Shown here: positions 24,994 through 33,865 of the stretch, piece after piece
How the letters are laid out: the number at the start of each line of letters is the position of its first letter
Position numbering within the stretch: position 1 is the stretch's first letter
Origin: Streptomyces tropicalis
Lineage (GTDB): Bacteria; Actinomycetota; Actinomycetes; Streptomycetales; Streptomycetaceae
Direction: 5' to 3'
NCBI RefSeq assembly: GCF_029269835.1
Contig: NZ_JARJBB010000027.1
Coordinates: forward strand, 1-50,696
DNA length: 50,696 bases
Notes under the pieces: generated by a model
The model's input: only the letters and a program-made list of their open reading frames with translations
What the model was told of the DNA's origin: nothing
The model's database searches: none
Made by a program: the position numbers and the translations under genes

Positions 24994-27417
24994 TCAGCCC
25001 CGCAGGTCCACCAGCAGCGGCGGCGCGTGCTCGCCCTGCACGTCGGTCAGCGACAGCACCGCGTGCCCCGGCGGCACCTCATGGGCCAGCCGGGACGCCG
25101 ACCAGCGCTCCCGCTCGACCTGCTTCGTGGTGACCGCGTCGGTCGTCACCGCCTTGCCGGTGGCCAGCTTGCGCAGGGCGTGCAGGGCACGGGTCATCGG
25201 CTGGTCGGCGAAGACGGTGTGCTTGGCGACCTCCTTCGTCTCCACCCACTCGGTGCCCCAGGCCTGGGCGAACCGGCTGCCGTCCCAGGTGGTGACTCCG
25301 CACAGCGCCATGCGGCAGCCGACGGCGCCGAGCAGCGGGCCGTGCAGCGCCTCGGGCACGTCGGCGACGGTGCGCAGGGCGAGGACGACGCCCGCGTTCT
25401 GGGAGCGCAGCCGCTGGATGCGGCGGACCGACTCGGGGGTGACGGTGCCGGTGGCGTCGTCGAGGACGAGGCAGGCGAAGTGCGGGCGCCGGGCCTCCCG
25501 GACCACGCTGTGGAACTGCGCGAGGACCAGCCGGGTGATCAGCCGGGACGCCTCCTCGTGCCCTCCTTCGGGCAGGTCGACGCGGACCCGCAGCGGGTGG
25601 TGGGCCACCGCGCGCAGCGAGAAGGGCCGCCCGCCGCCCCCGGCGCCGAAGAAGTCGGCGAAGACCGGCCGGTCGAGGAGGGCCAGCCGGTCGGCGAGGG
25701 CGGGTCCGGCGTCGGCCGCGGTGCCGGCCTGCCGCATCCGGGCGTCGAGTTCGCGGCGCATCACCGCGTGGCCGTCCCCGGCGAGCGCCGCGCGCAGGGC
25801 GGCCACGGCGCCCGGATCGCCCTCCAGGAGCGCGCGCAGCACCGGCAGCGGCGGGAAGTGGCCGTGCACGGCCCGGTAGGGGCCGAGCAGCTGGGCGAGC
25901 GCGGTGGCGGCGCTCTGGGTGCCGGCGGTGTCGAGGTCGCCCACCAGGGCCTCGGCGAGGAAGGCGGCGGCCTCGTCGGCGTCGTCGGTCTCCGCGTACG
26001 GGTCGAGGTCGTGCACGGAGCCGGGGTCGCCGATCCGGACCACCACGTCGTAGGCGGTGTCGGGGCCGAGCGCGGACCCGGCGGCGGAGACGGCGACGAC
26101 CGCGCACCGGCCGGTGAGGGCCTGCAGGGCGAGCGCCTCGGTGACCGGTTCGACGACGTGCCGGGTCTTGCCCGAGCCGGGCGGCCCCACCAGGAGCAGC
26201 GAGGTGCCGAGGACGTCCGGGCCGAGGGCCGCGCCCGCGCCGTGGTACGGCCGCGGGGCGCGCTCCCCCGGCACCCAGGTGCCCAGGCGCACCTGCTGTT
26301 CCAGCAGGTCGTGGCGGGCGGTGCGGCGGGGCAGGTCGCGGGATCCGGACGGGTGGGTCCAGGCCGCGGCGCCCTGCTGCAGGACGGTGTCGGAGAAGGG
26401 GGCGAGGCGCCCGCCGCGCCGGGCCTCGGCGAAGGCCCGGTCGATCCGGGCGCAGTCGACGTCGTTCATCCGGCCGCCGGCCGCCTCGGCGGCCAGGGCC
26501 TCGGCCGCCCGGTGCTGGCCGGCCTGCCGGAGCTCCGGCCACTGCGACCGGGGCGGCTCGGCGGCCTGCGGGGCGGCGGGCCCGGCGGATGTGCGGCGGC
26601 GGGCCAGGAGCCGCGTGCCCCAGCCCCACCAGTCGCCGAGCCGGGCGAAGGGCCACACGACGAGGAGCGTGACGGCGGTGTAGAGCCCGTCGGTGAACAG
26701 CTGGGAGGCGAACAGGTCGTAGCCGCCGGAGATCAGGACGACCAGGGAGAACACCGGATCGACGACCGGCACGGGGTCCCAGCCCGCCCAGAAGAACGCC
26801 CCGGGGAAGACCAGGCTCAGCGCGATCAGGGCGCCGGCGGCGGCGAGCAGGGCGCGGGCGGGCTGGGGGCGGCCGCCGACGGAGTGCCGGAGCACCTCGG
26901 CCCAGCTGCCGAGGCGGCCGACCGCGAGGACCAGGACGGCGAAGAAGACGCCGTTGTAGACCACGACGGCCTCGCGGCCCTGCATGCCCTTGGCGGAGAC
27001 GGTGCCCGCCCACCACCAGCCGGCGGGTGTGAACAGCTTCAGCACGGCCCACTGGTAGGGCACGCTGCCCTCGCTCCACAGCGACCACACGAGCAGTGCG
27101 ACGGCCAGCGGGACGAGGAGGCCGACGATCGTGATCGGGGGGAGCCGGTCCGCGGCGCGGGCGCCCTTGGGCGGGCGGTAGCCCAGGCGCCAGACGCCGG
27201 TGGGGGCGTCGGGGCGGGGTTCGTCGAGCCAGGCGGCCGTGGCGCTGCGCGAACCCGGTGCCGCGCCCGGCGGGCCGCCCGCCCGCTCCGCCTGCGCGCC
27301 GGGCGCGCCCGGCGGCCGGGCCGGGCGCGGCGGCATCGCGGGAGCGTCCCGCGGCACCGCCGGGCGCGGCACCGGGTTCGCGTGCGTGCCCCGGGCTTCC
27401 TGCGTCCCGTCGTCCAT
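24994..27417 (-). CDS. TraG/VirD4-like membrane ATPase (orphan coupling-protein homologue)
   Basis: An 807-residue protein. A proline-rich start (1-75) precedes about four membrane helices between 95 and 255 and a cytoplasmic ATPase domain. The P-loop VGPPGSGKT is at 410-418. A Walker B-like segment FACLVLDDATGTV is followed by QRLRSQNAGVVLALRTVADV, typical of FtsK/TraD/VirD4-type pumps. Such proteins feed DNA or protein into secretion channels. No relaxase, integrase or other type IV secretion gene lies nearby, and similar orphan genes occur in Streptomyces chromosomes. It is divergent from gabT. Its substrate is unknown. Confidence 0.75.
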   Translation of the reverse strand: MDDGTQEARGTHANPVPRPAVPRDAPAMPPRPARPPGAPGAQAERAGGPPGAAPGSRSATAAWLDEPRPDAPTGVWRLGYRPPKGARAADRLPPITIVGLLVPLAVALLVWSLWSEGSVPYQWAVLKLFTPAGWWWAGTVSAKGMQGREAVVVYNGVFFAVLVLAVGRLGSWAEVLRHSVGGRPQPARALLAAAGALIALSLVFPGAFFWAGWDPVPVVDPVFSLVVLISGGYDLFASQLFTDGLYTAVTLLVVWPFARLGDWWGWGTRLLARRRTSAGPAAPQAAEPPRSQWPELRQAGQHRAAEALAAEAAGGRMNDVDCARIDRAFAEARRGGRLAPFSDTVLQQGAAAWTHPSGSRDLPRRTARHDLLEQQVRLGTWVPGERAPRPYHGAGAALGPDVLGTSLLLVGPPGSGKTRHVVEPVTEALALQALTGRCAVVAVSAAGSALGPDTAYDVVVRIGDPGSVHDLDPYAETDDADEAAAFLAEALVGDLDTAGTQSAATALAQLLGPYRAVHGHFPPLPVLRALLEGDPGAVAALRAALAGDGHAVMRRELDARMRQAGTAADAGPALADRLALLDRPVFADFFGAGGGGRPFSLRAVAHHPLRVRVDLPEGGHEEASRLITRLVLAQFHSVVREARRPHFACLVLDDATGTVTPESVRRIQRLRSQNAGVVLALRTVADVPEALHGPLLGAVGCRMALCGVTTWDGSRFAQAWGTEWVETKEVAKHTVFADQPMTRALHALRKLATGKAVTTDAVTTKQVERERWSASRLAHEVPPGHAVLSLTDVQGEHAPPLLVDLRG

Positions 27418-27740
27418 CGCCCTGCCCCCTGACCAGCCGGTCGTCCGCCTTCAGCGAGTCAATGTAACGCCCGGCGCAGGGGAGTTCACCGATTGAGTGC
27501 CCTTGCCGCGTGCCGATCGGCGCGTACCCCGCCCCGGGGCACCCATGACGGTTCTATGTCCACTGCGGACAACGGCGTCCGCGGACAACGCCCACATGGA
27601 GCATGCCCACCCCCCTCGCGCGGACCTAGCCTGCGAGAGGAGAAGGTATGCGTCCGCAGCACCGCCCGCCCGGAACGCCCCGGGCCGCCGGCGTCGGGCA
27701 CGCCGGACCGTCCGGTACGCAAGATCATCAGGGAGCCCCC
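27418..27740. other. Divergent region between the TraG-like ATPase and gabT
   Basis: These 323 bases hold two direct copies of GCGGACAACG (27565-27574 and 27581-27590) and the palindrome GTCCGCGGAC (27577-27586). TAGCCT (27627-27632) is a possible -10. An ATG at 27648 with the ribosome site AGGAG is in frame with gabT, so the first part of GabT might be longer than annotated. No separate gene is seen. Confidence 0.5.
27565..27590 (+). repeat. Direct repeats GCGGACAACG upstream of gabT
   Basis: Two ten-base copies are spaced 16 bases start to start, about one and a half helical turns. The second continues as CGCC, matching the element before the aldehyde dehydrogenase gene except for one extra A. 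A candidate regulator binding site. Confidence 0.45.
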
Positions 27741-29075
27741 ATGACCGCACTTCCGCAGGAGCGCCGCGTCGTCACCGCCATTCCCGGCCCGAAGTCGCAG
27801 GAGCTGCAGACCCGCCGCCTCGCCGCGGTGGCGCAGGGCGTCGGCTCCACGCTGCCGGTGTTCGTCACGCGTGCGGGCGGCGGCGTCATCGAGGACGTCG
27901 ACGGCAACAGCCTCATCGACTTCGGCTCCGGCATCGCCGTGACCTCCGTCGGCGCCTCCGCCGAGGCCGTCGTCCGGCGCGCCTCCGCGCAGCTCGCCGA
28001 CTTCACCCACACCTGTTTCATGGTCACGCCCTACGAGGGCTACGTGGCCGTCGCCGAGGCGCTGGCCGAGCTGACGCCGGGCGACCACGCGAAGAAGTCC
28101 GCGCTGTTCAACTCGGGCGCCGAGGCCGTCGAGAACGCCGTCAAGATCGCCCGTGCGTACACCAAGCGCCAGGCGGTCGTCGTCTTCGACCACGGCTATC
28201 ACGGCCGCACCAACCTGACGATGGCGTTGACCAGCAAGAACATGCCGTACAAGAACGGCTTCGGCCCGTTCGCGCCCGAGGTCTACCGCGTGCCGGTCGC
28301 CTACGGCTACCGCTGGCCGACCGGTGCCGAGAACGCCGGTCCGGAGGCGGCCGAGCAGGCCATCGACCAGATCAGCAAGCAGGTCGGCGCGGACAACGTC
28401 GCCGCGATCATCATCGAGCCGGTGCTCGGCGAGGGCGGTTTCATCGAGCCGGCCAAGGGCTTCCTGCCCGCGATCCGCCAGTTCGCCGCCGACCACGGCA
28501 TCGTCTTCGTCGCCGACGAGATCCAGTCCGGCTTCTGCCGCACCGGCCAGTGGTTCGCCTGCGAGGACGAGGGCATCGTCCCGGACCTGATCACCACCGC
28601 GAAGGGCATCGCGGGCGGTCTGCCGCTCGCCGCCGTCACCGGCCGCGCCGAGATCATGGACGCGGCGCACGCGGGCGGCCTCGGCGGCACCTACGGCGGC
28701 AACCCGGTGGCCTGCGCCGGTGCGCTCGGCGCCATCGAGACGATGAAGGAGATGGACCTCAACGCCCGGGCGAAGGCGATCGAGGCGGTCATGAAGTCCC
28801 GCCTGAACGCCATGGCGGAGAAGTTCGACATCATCGGCGACGTCCGTGGCCGCGGCGCCATGATCGCGATCGAGCTGGTCAAGGACCGCACGACCAAGGA
28901 GCCGAACCCGGAGGCGACCGCCGCGCTGGCCAAGGCCTGCCACCAGGAGGGACTGCTGGTCCTGACCTGCGGCACCTACGGCAACGTGCTCCGCTTCCTG
29001 CCGCCGCTGGTCATCGGCGAGGACCTGCTCGCCGAGGGCCTCGACATCATCGAGCAGGCGTTCACCCGCATCTGA
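27741..29075 (+). CDS. gabT: 4-aminobutyrate aminotransferase
   Basis: A 444-residue class III PLP-dependent aminotransferase that moves the amino group of GABA to 2-oxoglutarate, giving succinate semialdehyde and glutamate. The PLP lysine is K288 in TTAKGIAGGLPLAA, and the pyridine-binding aspartate is D259 in VADEIQSGFCRTG. FNSGAEAVENAVKIAR and DHGYHGRTNLTMALT are GabT-like. The ATG at 27741 begins the conserved N-terminus and has GGGAG six bases upstream. A second in-frame ATG at 27648 with a better ribosome site would add 31 residues. Its product would be oxidised by the nearby aldehyde dehydrogenase. Confidence 0.94.
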   Translation: MTALPQERRVVTAIPGPKSQELQTRRLAAVAQGVGSTLPVFVTRAGGGVIEDVDGNSLIDFGSGIAVTSVGASAEAVVRRASAQLADFTHTCFMVTPYEGYVAVAEALAELTPGDHAKKSALFNSGAEAVENAVKIARAYTKRQAVVVFDHGYHGRTNLTMALTSKNMPYKNGFGPFAPEVYRVPVAYGYRWPTGAENAGPEAAEQAIDQISKQVGADNVAAIIIEPVLGEGGFIEPAKGFLPAIRQFAADHGIVFVADEIQSGFCRTGQWFACEDEGIVPDLITTAKGIAGGLPLAAVTGRAEIMDAAHAGGLGGTYGGNPVACAGALGAIETMKEMDLNARAKAIEAVMKSRLNAMAEKFDIIGDVRGRGAMIAIELVKDRTTKEPNPEATAALAKACHQEGLLVLTCGTYGNVLRFLPPLVIGEDLLAEGLDIIEQAFTRI

Positions 29076-29086
29076 AGCCGCCCGCC

Positions 29087-29121
29087 GCCGTCACGGCCGG
29101 AACGAGTCCGGCCGTGACGGC
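29087..29121 (+). terminator. Hairpin terminator after gabT
   Basis: Perfect 15-base arms (29087-29101 and 29107-29121) with an ACGAG loop, 12 bases after the gabT stop. Confidence 0.75.
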
Positions 29122-29170
29122 AGAGCCTGTGAAGAAGGTGTGCGGGGTGGATGTCGGCCCGCGATTCCGG

Positions 29171-29200
29171 CTGTCGCACCGCGACCGGCTGTCGTAGGTT
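29171..29200 (+). promoter_or_regulatory. Promoter of the PAP2 phosphatase gene, possibly leaderless
   Basis: CTGTCG (29171-29176), an 18-base spacer and TAGGTT (29195-29200) form a plausible housekeeping promoter. The ATG at 29209 is only eight bases past the -10 and has no ribosome site, so transcription may start at or next to the start codon. Confidence 0.45.
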
Positions 29201-29208
29201 CTACCCAG

Positions 29209-30069
29209 ATGAGAGATACACCCCGCCCACAGGGGACTGTGGGCGACACCGGGGCGAGGCCTCCCCAGCTTCGACCTGGCCGTGCCCTCGCGCACAACAC
29301 CGGAGCTTCCGGCTCCGGGTCTCCTCACCGATCGGACCGTCGCCCGCCCCAAACCCCCCGGGGCGCGCGGCAATCCGATCAGGACGGCCGCCCCGGAACT
29401 TCCCCCCCTGTTCCGGGGCGGCCGACCTTCCTCCGCTCACGGGCTCTCCTCCTCCTCGGCCTCCCGGCCGCCCTCTTCGCGCTGATCACGTGGCAGGTCG
29501 TCGCCAACGGCCCGCTCCTGCGCACGGACAGGGCGGTCAGCCGGTCCCTCCTCCACCCGGACCGGTTCTCCGAACGCCTCGCCGACCTCGGCAACGTCCA
29601 GATCGCCGTCCCGGTGCTGGTCCTGGTCCTCGGGTACGCGGCGCTGCGCGACCGCGCCGGTGGTGCGGACCGCTGGTGGCTGCCGCCCGCCGCGGCGGCC
29701 GTGACCATGGCCGCGGTCCCGGCGTGGGTCCTGCCCCTGAAGGACTGGACGGCCCGCCACGGCACGTCGGCCGTGCCGCCCGGCGTCGGCTACTTCCCCT
29801 CCGGCCACACGGCCACCGCCGCGGTCGCCTACGGGGCCACGGCGCTGCTGCTCCTGCCCGGCCTGCGGACGGTGGGCGCCCGCCGGGCGGTCGTCGCAGG
29901 ATGCGCCGTGCTCGTCCTCGCCGTCTCCTACGGCCTGGTGCGGAGGGGCTACCACTGGCCCCTGGACGTCGTGGCCGCCTGGTGCCTGGGCGTGCTGCTG
30001 CTGGCCCCCCTGTTCCTCCTCTCCCGCCGTATGCCGCGCCGCGGGCCGGGCGCACCTCCGCGGGCCTGA
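29209..30069 (+). CDS. PAP2-family membrane phosphatase
   Basis: A 286-residue membrane protein. About 85 polar residues come first, then helices and the three-part PAP2 phosphatase signature: KDWTARHGTSA, then FPSGHTATAAVAYG with the catalytic SGH, then RRGYHWPLDVVA with the third-motif His and Asp. Enzymes of this kind dephosphorylate phosphatidate, undecaprenyl diphosphate or similar lipids at the outer membrane face. The start is uncertain: the ATG at 29209 fits a leaderless promoter, but the disordered N-terminus might begin at a later GTG. It stands alone between gabT and a small conserved gene. Confidence 0.82.
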   Translation: MRDTPRPQGTVGDTGARPPQLRPGRALAHNTGASGSGSPHRSDRRPPQTPRGARQSDQDGRPGTSPPVPGRPTFLRSRALLLLGLPAALFALITWQVVANGPLLRTDRAVSRSLLHPDRFSERLADLGNVQIAVPVLVLVLGYAALRDRAGGADRWWLPPAAAAVTMAAVPAWVLPLKDWTARHGTSAVPPGVGYFPSGHTATAAVAYGATALLLLPGLRTVGARRAVVAGCAVLVLAVSYGLVRRGYHWPLDVVAAWCLGVLLLAPLFLLSRRMPRRGPGAPPRA

Positions 30070-30079
30070 CCGGCCGCCG

Positions 30080-30532
30080 TCAGCCTGCCTCCCCCGCGGC
30101 CAGTCCGGCCGCCGCCTCGTGCATCGCCAGCTCCAGCAGCGCCGGATCGGTGAGCGTGCCCGAGCCGTCCGGCGGGACCAGCCAGCGCACCCCGCCGGTG
30201 GTGCGCCCCGGGTACGGCACCACGATCCAGGTGCCGGCGCCCGCGGTGCGGATCCCGGTGCCCAGCCAGCGGGCCGCGGTGCCCGGCGGCACGAGGAAGC
30301 CCGTCCGGGCGTCCCCGAAGTCCACCAGCACCGGACCCGGCTGGTCGAGGACGCGGGTGAGCACGTCGAGGGTGGGACGGCCGAGCCGTCCCGGCAGGAT
30401 CAGCACGTCCCAGGCCCGGCCGGCGGGCAGCAGGGCGACCCCCTGCGGATGGCGCTCCCACTCCCAGCGGCAGGCCTCGGGGTCCGGTGCGACCGATGCC
30501 AGCCACTCGACCGCCGTCTTCGCCCCAGTCAT
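30080..30532 (-). CDS. Small conserved protein of unknown function
   Basis: A 150-residue soluble protein with an ordinary mixed composition and Streptomyces-like codon use. It begins TGAKTAVEWLASV and includes AWDVLILPGRLGRPTLDVL, VLVDFGDARTGFLVPPG and TWIVVPYPGRTTGGVRWLV. Proteins like this are common in actinomycetes; some resemble the N-terminal part of bifunctional primase/polymerase proteins, but no catalytic motif is visible and I do not assign that function. GAGG lies about eight bases before the ATG. Its stop lies ten bases from the end of the convergent PAP2 gene. Confidence 0.75.
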   Translation of the reverse strand: MTGAKTAVEWLASVAPDPEACRWEWERHPQGVALLPAGRAWDVLILPGRLGRPTLDVLTRVLDQPGPVLVDFGDARTGFLVPPGTAARWLGTGIRTAGAGTWIVVPYPGRTTGGVRWLVPPDGSGTLTDPALLELAMHEAAAGLAAGEAG

Positions 30533-30544
30533 GAGACGACCTCA

Positions 30545-30587
30545 CTCTCTCTCCCGGACGCGGGTCGCGTCACGGAGGGAGAGCGAG
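30545..30587 (-). terminator. Composite hairpin after the polyamine operon
   Basis: Outer arms of 11 bases with one mismatch (30545-30555 and 30577-30587) enclose a perfect 6-base inner stem GACGCG-GGT-CGCGTC (30557-30571). It lies about 90 bases past the end of the oxidase gene and just upstream of the small 30080-30532 gene. Confidence 0.5.
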
Positions 30588-30679
30588 GCGCCACGCGGGC
30601 ATTACGCGGGTCACGGGCCCTCGTTGGAGTGAACCCGATCACAGCGCCGATCACCGCGGGTGCGCGTCCGGCGCCCGGC

Positions 30680-32098
30680 TCAGCTGTCGAAGCCGAGGCC
30701 CAGCCGGTCCATCGCCCGCAGCCACAGGTTGCGCCGCCCGCCGCGGGCGTCGGCGCGGGCCAGGGACCACCGGGTGAGCGCGATGCCGGTCCAGGCGAAG
30801 GGCTCGGGCGGGAAGGGCAGCGGCTTGCGGCGGACCATCTCCAGTTCGGTGCGCTCGGTGCGCTCGCCGGAGAGCAGGTCCAGCATCACGTCGGCGCCGA
30901 ACCGGGTCGCGCCGACGCCCAGGCCCGTGTACCCGGCCGCGTAGGCCACCTTCCCCTGGTGGGCGGTGCCGAAGAACGCGGAGAAGCGGGAGCAGGTGTC
31001 GATCGCCCCGCCCCAGGCGTGAGAGAAGCGGACGCCCTCCAGCTGCGGGAAGCAGGTGAAGAAGTGCCCGGCCAGCTTGGCGTACGTCTCCGGGCGGTGG
31101 TCGTACTCGGAGCGCACGCGGCCGCCGTAGGGGTAGATCGCGTCGTAGCCGCCCCACAGGACGCGGTTGTCGGCGGAGAGCCGGAAGTAGTGGAACTGGT
31201 TGGCGCTGTCCCCGAGCCCCTGGCGGTTCTTCCAGCCGACGGAGGCCAGCTGGTCGTCGGTGAGCGGCTCGGTCATCAGGGCGTAGTCGTAGACCGGGAC
31301 GGTGTACGGGCGGACCCGTCTGACCAGGCTGGGGAAGATGTTGGTGCCGAGGGCGACCCGGCGGGCGCGGATCCGGCCGTAGGGGGTGCGGACGGCCATG
31401 CCGGCGCCGTACGGCTTCAGGGACAGCGCGGGCGTGTGCTCGTGGACGCGCACGCCGAGGCCGATGCAGGCCCGTTTGAGCCCCCAGGCCAGCTTGGCCG
31501 GGTGGACCATCGCCACGCCGCGGCGGTCCCACAGCCCGGCCTCGAAGGTGGGTGAGGCGACCTGCTCGCGGACCGCGTCCCGGTCGAGGAACTCGGTGCC
31601 CCCGGCCAGGCCGCGGCGCTCCAGCTCCCGGTACCAGTCCCTCAGCTCCCGCGCCTGGTAGGGCTCGGTGGCGACGTCGATCTCGCCGGTGCGCTCGAAG
31701 TCGCAGTCGATGCCGTAGTGGGCGACCGCCTCCTCGATGGCGTCGAGGTTGCGGGCCCCCAGCTCCTCGAGCTTGTGGATCTCCCGGGGCCACCGGGAGA
31801 TCCCGTTGGCCGTGCCGTGGGTGAGGGAGGCGGCGCAGAAGCCGCCGTTGCGGCCCGAGGCGGCCCAGCCCGCCTCGCGGCCCTCCACCAGCACCACGTC
31901 CGTCGCGGGGTCGCGCTCCTTGGCGAGCAGCGCGGTCCACAGTCCGCTGTAGCCGCCGCCGACGACGAGCAGGTCGCAGCTCTCGTCGCCGGTGAGCGCG
32001 GGCTCCGGGCGGGGACGGCCGGGGTCGTCCAGCCAGTACGGGACCGGCTGTGCTTCACAGAGAGAGGTCGTCCAACGGGTCATGGCGCTCGGGGCCAT
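30680..32098 (-). CDS. FAD-dependent amine oxidoreductase (PuuB-like)
   Basis: A 472-residue DAO-family flavoenzyme. The FAD-binding motif VVGGGYSGLWTALLAKE lies at 45-61, followed by GWAASGRNGGF, the DAO-family loop near the flavin. The late segment GYTGLGVGATRFGADVML closes the FAD site. It resembles gamma-glutamylputrescine oxidase, which oxidises an amine to an aldehyde with release of ammonia and peroxide. It is the last gene of the operon carrying PotABCD and an aldehyde dehydrogenase, supporting a polyamine or glutamyl-polyamine substrate. GGGGAG lies eight bases before the ATG at 32098. No glutamylpolyamine synthetase gene is in the window. Confidence 0.85.
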   Translation of the reverse strand: MAPSAMTRWTTSLCEAQPVPYWLDDPGRPRPEPALTGDESCDLLVVGGGYSGLWTALLAKERDPATDVVLVEGREAGWAASGRNGGFCAASLTHGTANGISRWPREIHKLEELGARNLDAIEEAVAHYGIDCDFERTGEIDVATEPYQARELRDWYRELERRGLAGGTEFLDRDAVREQVASPTFEAGLWDRRGVAMVHPAKLAWGLKRACIGLGVRVHEHTPALSLKPYGAGMAVRTPYGRIRARRVALGTNIFPSLVRRVRPYTVPVYDYALMTEPLTDDQLASVGWKNRQGLGDSANQFHYFRLSADNRVLWGGYDAIYPYGGRVRSEYDHRPETYAKLAGHFFTCFPQLEGVRFSHAWGGAIDTCSRFSAFFGTAHQGKVAYAAGYTGLGVGATRFGADVMLDLLSGERTERTELEMVRRKPLPFPPEPFAWTGIALTRWSLARADARGGRRNLWLRAMDRLGLGFDS

Positions 32099-32134
32099 GA
32101 TTTCAACTCCCCACGGGGTGGTTGCGGTGTGCGG

Positions 32135-32935
32135 TCAGGCCTTCTGGCGGTTGCGGCGGTTTCCGAGGGCCATGGAGACCAGGACGAGGAGCACGGCGAC
32201 GACGAACATCGTCGTGCCGATGACGTTGATCTGGACCGGTGTGCCGCGCTGCGCCGATCCCCAGACGAACATCGGGAAGGTGACGGTCGAGCCGGCGTTG
32301 AAGTTGGTGATGATGAAGTCGTCGAAGGACAGCGCGAAGGCGAGCAGGGCACCGGCCGCGATGCCGGGGGCCGCGATCGGCAGGGTCACCCGGAGGAAGG
32401 TCTGCAGCGGACCGGCGTACAGGTCCTGCGCCGCCTGTTCCAGCCGCGGGTCCATCGACATCACGCGTGCCTTGACCGCGGTCACCACGAAGCTGAGGCA
32501 GAACATGATGTGGGCGATGAGGATGGTCCAGAAGCCGAGCTGCGCGCCCATGTTGAGGAACAGGGTGAGCAGCGAGGCGGCCATGACGACCTCGGGCATC
32601 GCCATCGGCAGGAAGATCAGCGAGTTCACCGCGCCGCGGGCGCGGAAGCGGTAGCGGACCAGCGCGAAGGCGATCATCGTGCCGAGCGCGGTCGCGCCGA
32701 GCGTCGCCCAGACGGCGATCTGGAGGCTGAGCGAGAGCGAGCCGCACATGTCGGCGACGCCGCAGGGGTCCTTCCAGGCGTCGGTGGAGAACTGCTGCCA
32801 CTCGTAGTTGAAGCGGCCCTTGGGCTTGTTGAAGGAGAAGACCGTGACGACGACGTTCGGCAGCAGGAGGTAGCCGAGCGTGAGCAGTCCGGCGACGACG
32901 ACGAGGTGGCGCTTGAGCCAGTTGACGAAGGCCAT
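32135..32935 (-). CDS. potC: Polyamine ABC transporter permease PotC
   Basis: A 266-residue inner-membrane permease with six predicted helices. The cytoplasmic EAA loop reads EQAAQDLYAGPLQTFLRVTL followed by PIAAPGI, which contacts the PotA ATPase. The C-terminal half (FALSFDDFIITNFNAGS) is typical of PotC/YdcV proteins. The ATG at 32935 abuts the TAA stop of potB without a gap, so translation is coupled. It pairs with PotB to form the membrane channel for spermidine/putrescine uptake. Confidence 0.92.
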   Translation of the reverse strand: MAFVNWLKRHLVVVAGLLTLGYLLLPNVVVTVFSFNKPKGRFNYEWQQFSTDAWKDPCGVADMCGSLSLSLQIAVWATLGATALGTMIAFALVRYRFRARGAVNSLIFLPMAMPEVVMAASLLTLFLNMGAQLGFWTILIAHIMFCLSFVVTAVKARVMSMDPRLEQAAQDLYAGPLQTFLRVTLPIAAPGIAAGALLAFALSFDDFIITNFNAGSTVTFPMFVWGSAQRGTPVQINVIGTTMFVVAVLLVLVSMALGNRRNRQKA

Positions 32936-33865
32936 TTAAACCAGATCCTCCGTGCCGGACTTGCGGATGTAGAGCGTGACCATCAGCAGGATCGCGGCCA
33001 TCAGGATGAAGGAGAGGGCGGCGGCCGTCGGATAGTCGAGGATGCGCAGGAACTGCGTCTGGATGACGTTGCCGACCATGCGGGTGTCGGTGGAGCCGAG
33101 CAGGTCGGCGTTGACGTAGTCGCCGGCCGCCGGGATGAAGGTCAGCAGCGTGCCGGAGACCACGCCCGGCATCGACAGCGGGAAGGTGACCTTGCGGAAG
33201 GTGGTGAAGGGCTGCGCGTACAGGTCCCCCGCCGCCTCGTGCAGCCGCGGGTCGATGCGCTCCAGCGAGGTGTACAGCGGCAGGATCATGAAGGGCAGGA
33301 AGTTGTACGTCAGACCGCAGACCACCGCGAGCGGGGTGGCCAGCACGCGGTCGCCGGCCGTCCAGCCGAGCCAGTTGGTGAGGTCCAGGACGTGCAGCGC
33401 GTTCAGCGCGCCGACCACCGGGCCGCCGTCCGCGAGGATCGTCTTCCAGGCCAGGGTGCGGATCAGGAAGCTGGTGAAGAACGGCGCGATCACCAGGATC
33501 ATGATCAGGTTCCGCCAGCGGCCCGCGCGGAAGGCGATGAGGTACGCCAGCGGGTACCCGAGCAGCAGGCACAGGATCGTGGCGGAGGCCGCGTAGAGCA
33601 CGGAGCGCACGAACTGCGGCCAGTACTGCGACAGCGCGTCCCAGTAGGTGGCGAAGTGCCAGGTGACCTTGTAGCCCTCCTCCAGGGAGCCCGTCTGCAC
33701 GGAGGTGGACGCCTGGTAGAGCATCGGGAGCGCGAAGAAGACGACCAGCCAGAGGATGCCGGGGAGCAGCAGCCAGTACGGCGTCCAGCGGCCCCGGCGG
33801 CGCGGGGGCTTCGTCTCGGGCGCGGGCGTCAGCTCCGGCGCCTCGGCCCGGGTGATCGTCGACAT
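32936..33865 (-). CDS. potB: Polyamine ABC transporter permease PotB
   Basis: A 309-residue permease with a polar N-terminal tail of about 30 residues and six helices. The EAA loop is LHEAAGDLYAQPFTTFRKVT followed by FPLSMPGV. NFLPFMILPLYTSLERID precedes it, as in PotB/YdcU. The ATG at 33865 shares one base with the potA stop (TGATG), a re-initiation arrangement. It ends with TAA, rare in this genome, directly before the potC start. Confidence 0.92.
   Translation of the reverse strand: MSTITRAEAPELTPAPETKPPRRRGRWTPYWLLLPGILWLVVFFALPMLYQASTSVQTGSLEEGYKVTWHFATYWDALSQYWPQFVRSVLYAASATILCLLLGYPLAYLIAFRAGRWRNLIMILVIAPFFTSFLIRTLAWKTILADGGPVVGALNALHVLDLTNWLGWTAGDRVLATPLAVVCGLTYNFLPFMILPLYTSLERIDPRLHEAAGDLYAQPFTTFRKVTFPLSMPGVVSGTLLTFIPAAGDYVNADLLGSTDTRMVGNVIQTQFLRILDYPTAAALSFILMAAILLMVTLYIRKSGTEDLV

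Noticed and set aside
24994..27417. Integrative conjugative element around the TraG-like ATPase
   Set aside because: No integrase, relaxase, replication gene, tRNA or flanking direct repeats were seen in the surrounding 20 kb.
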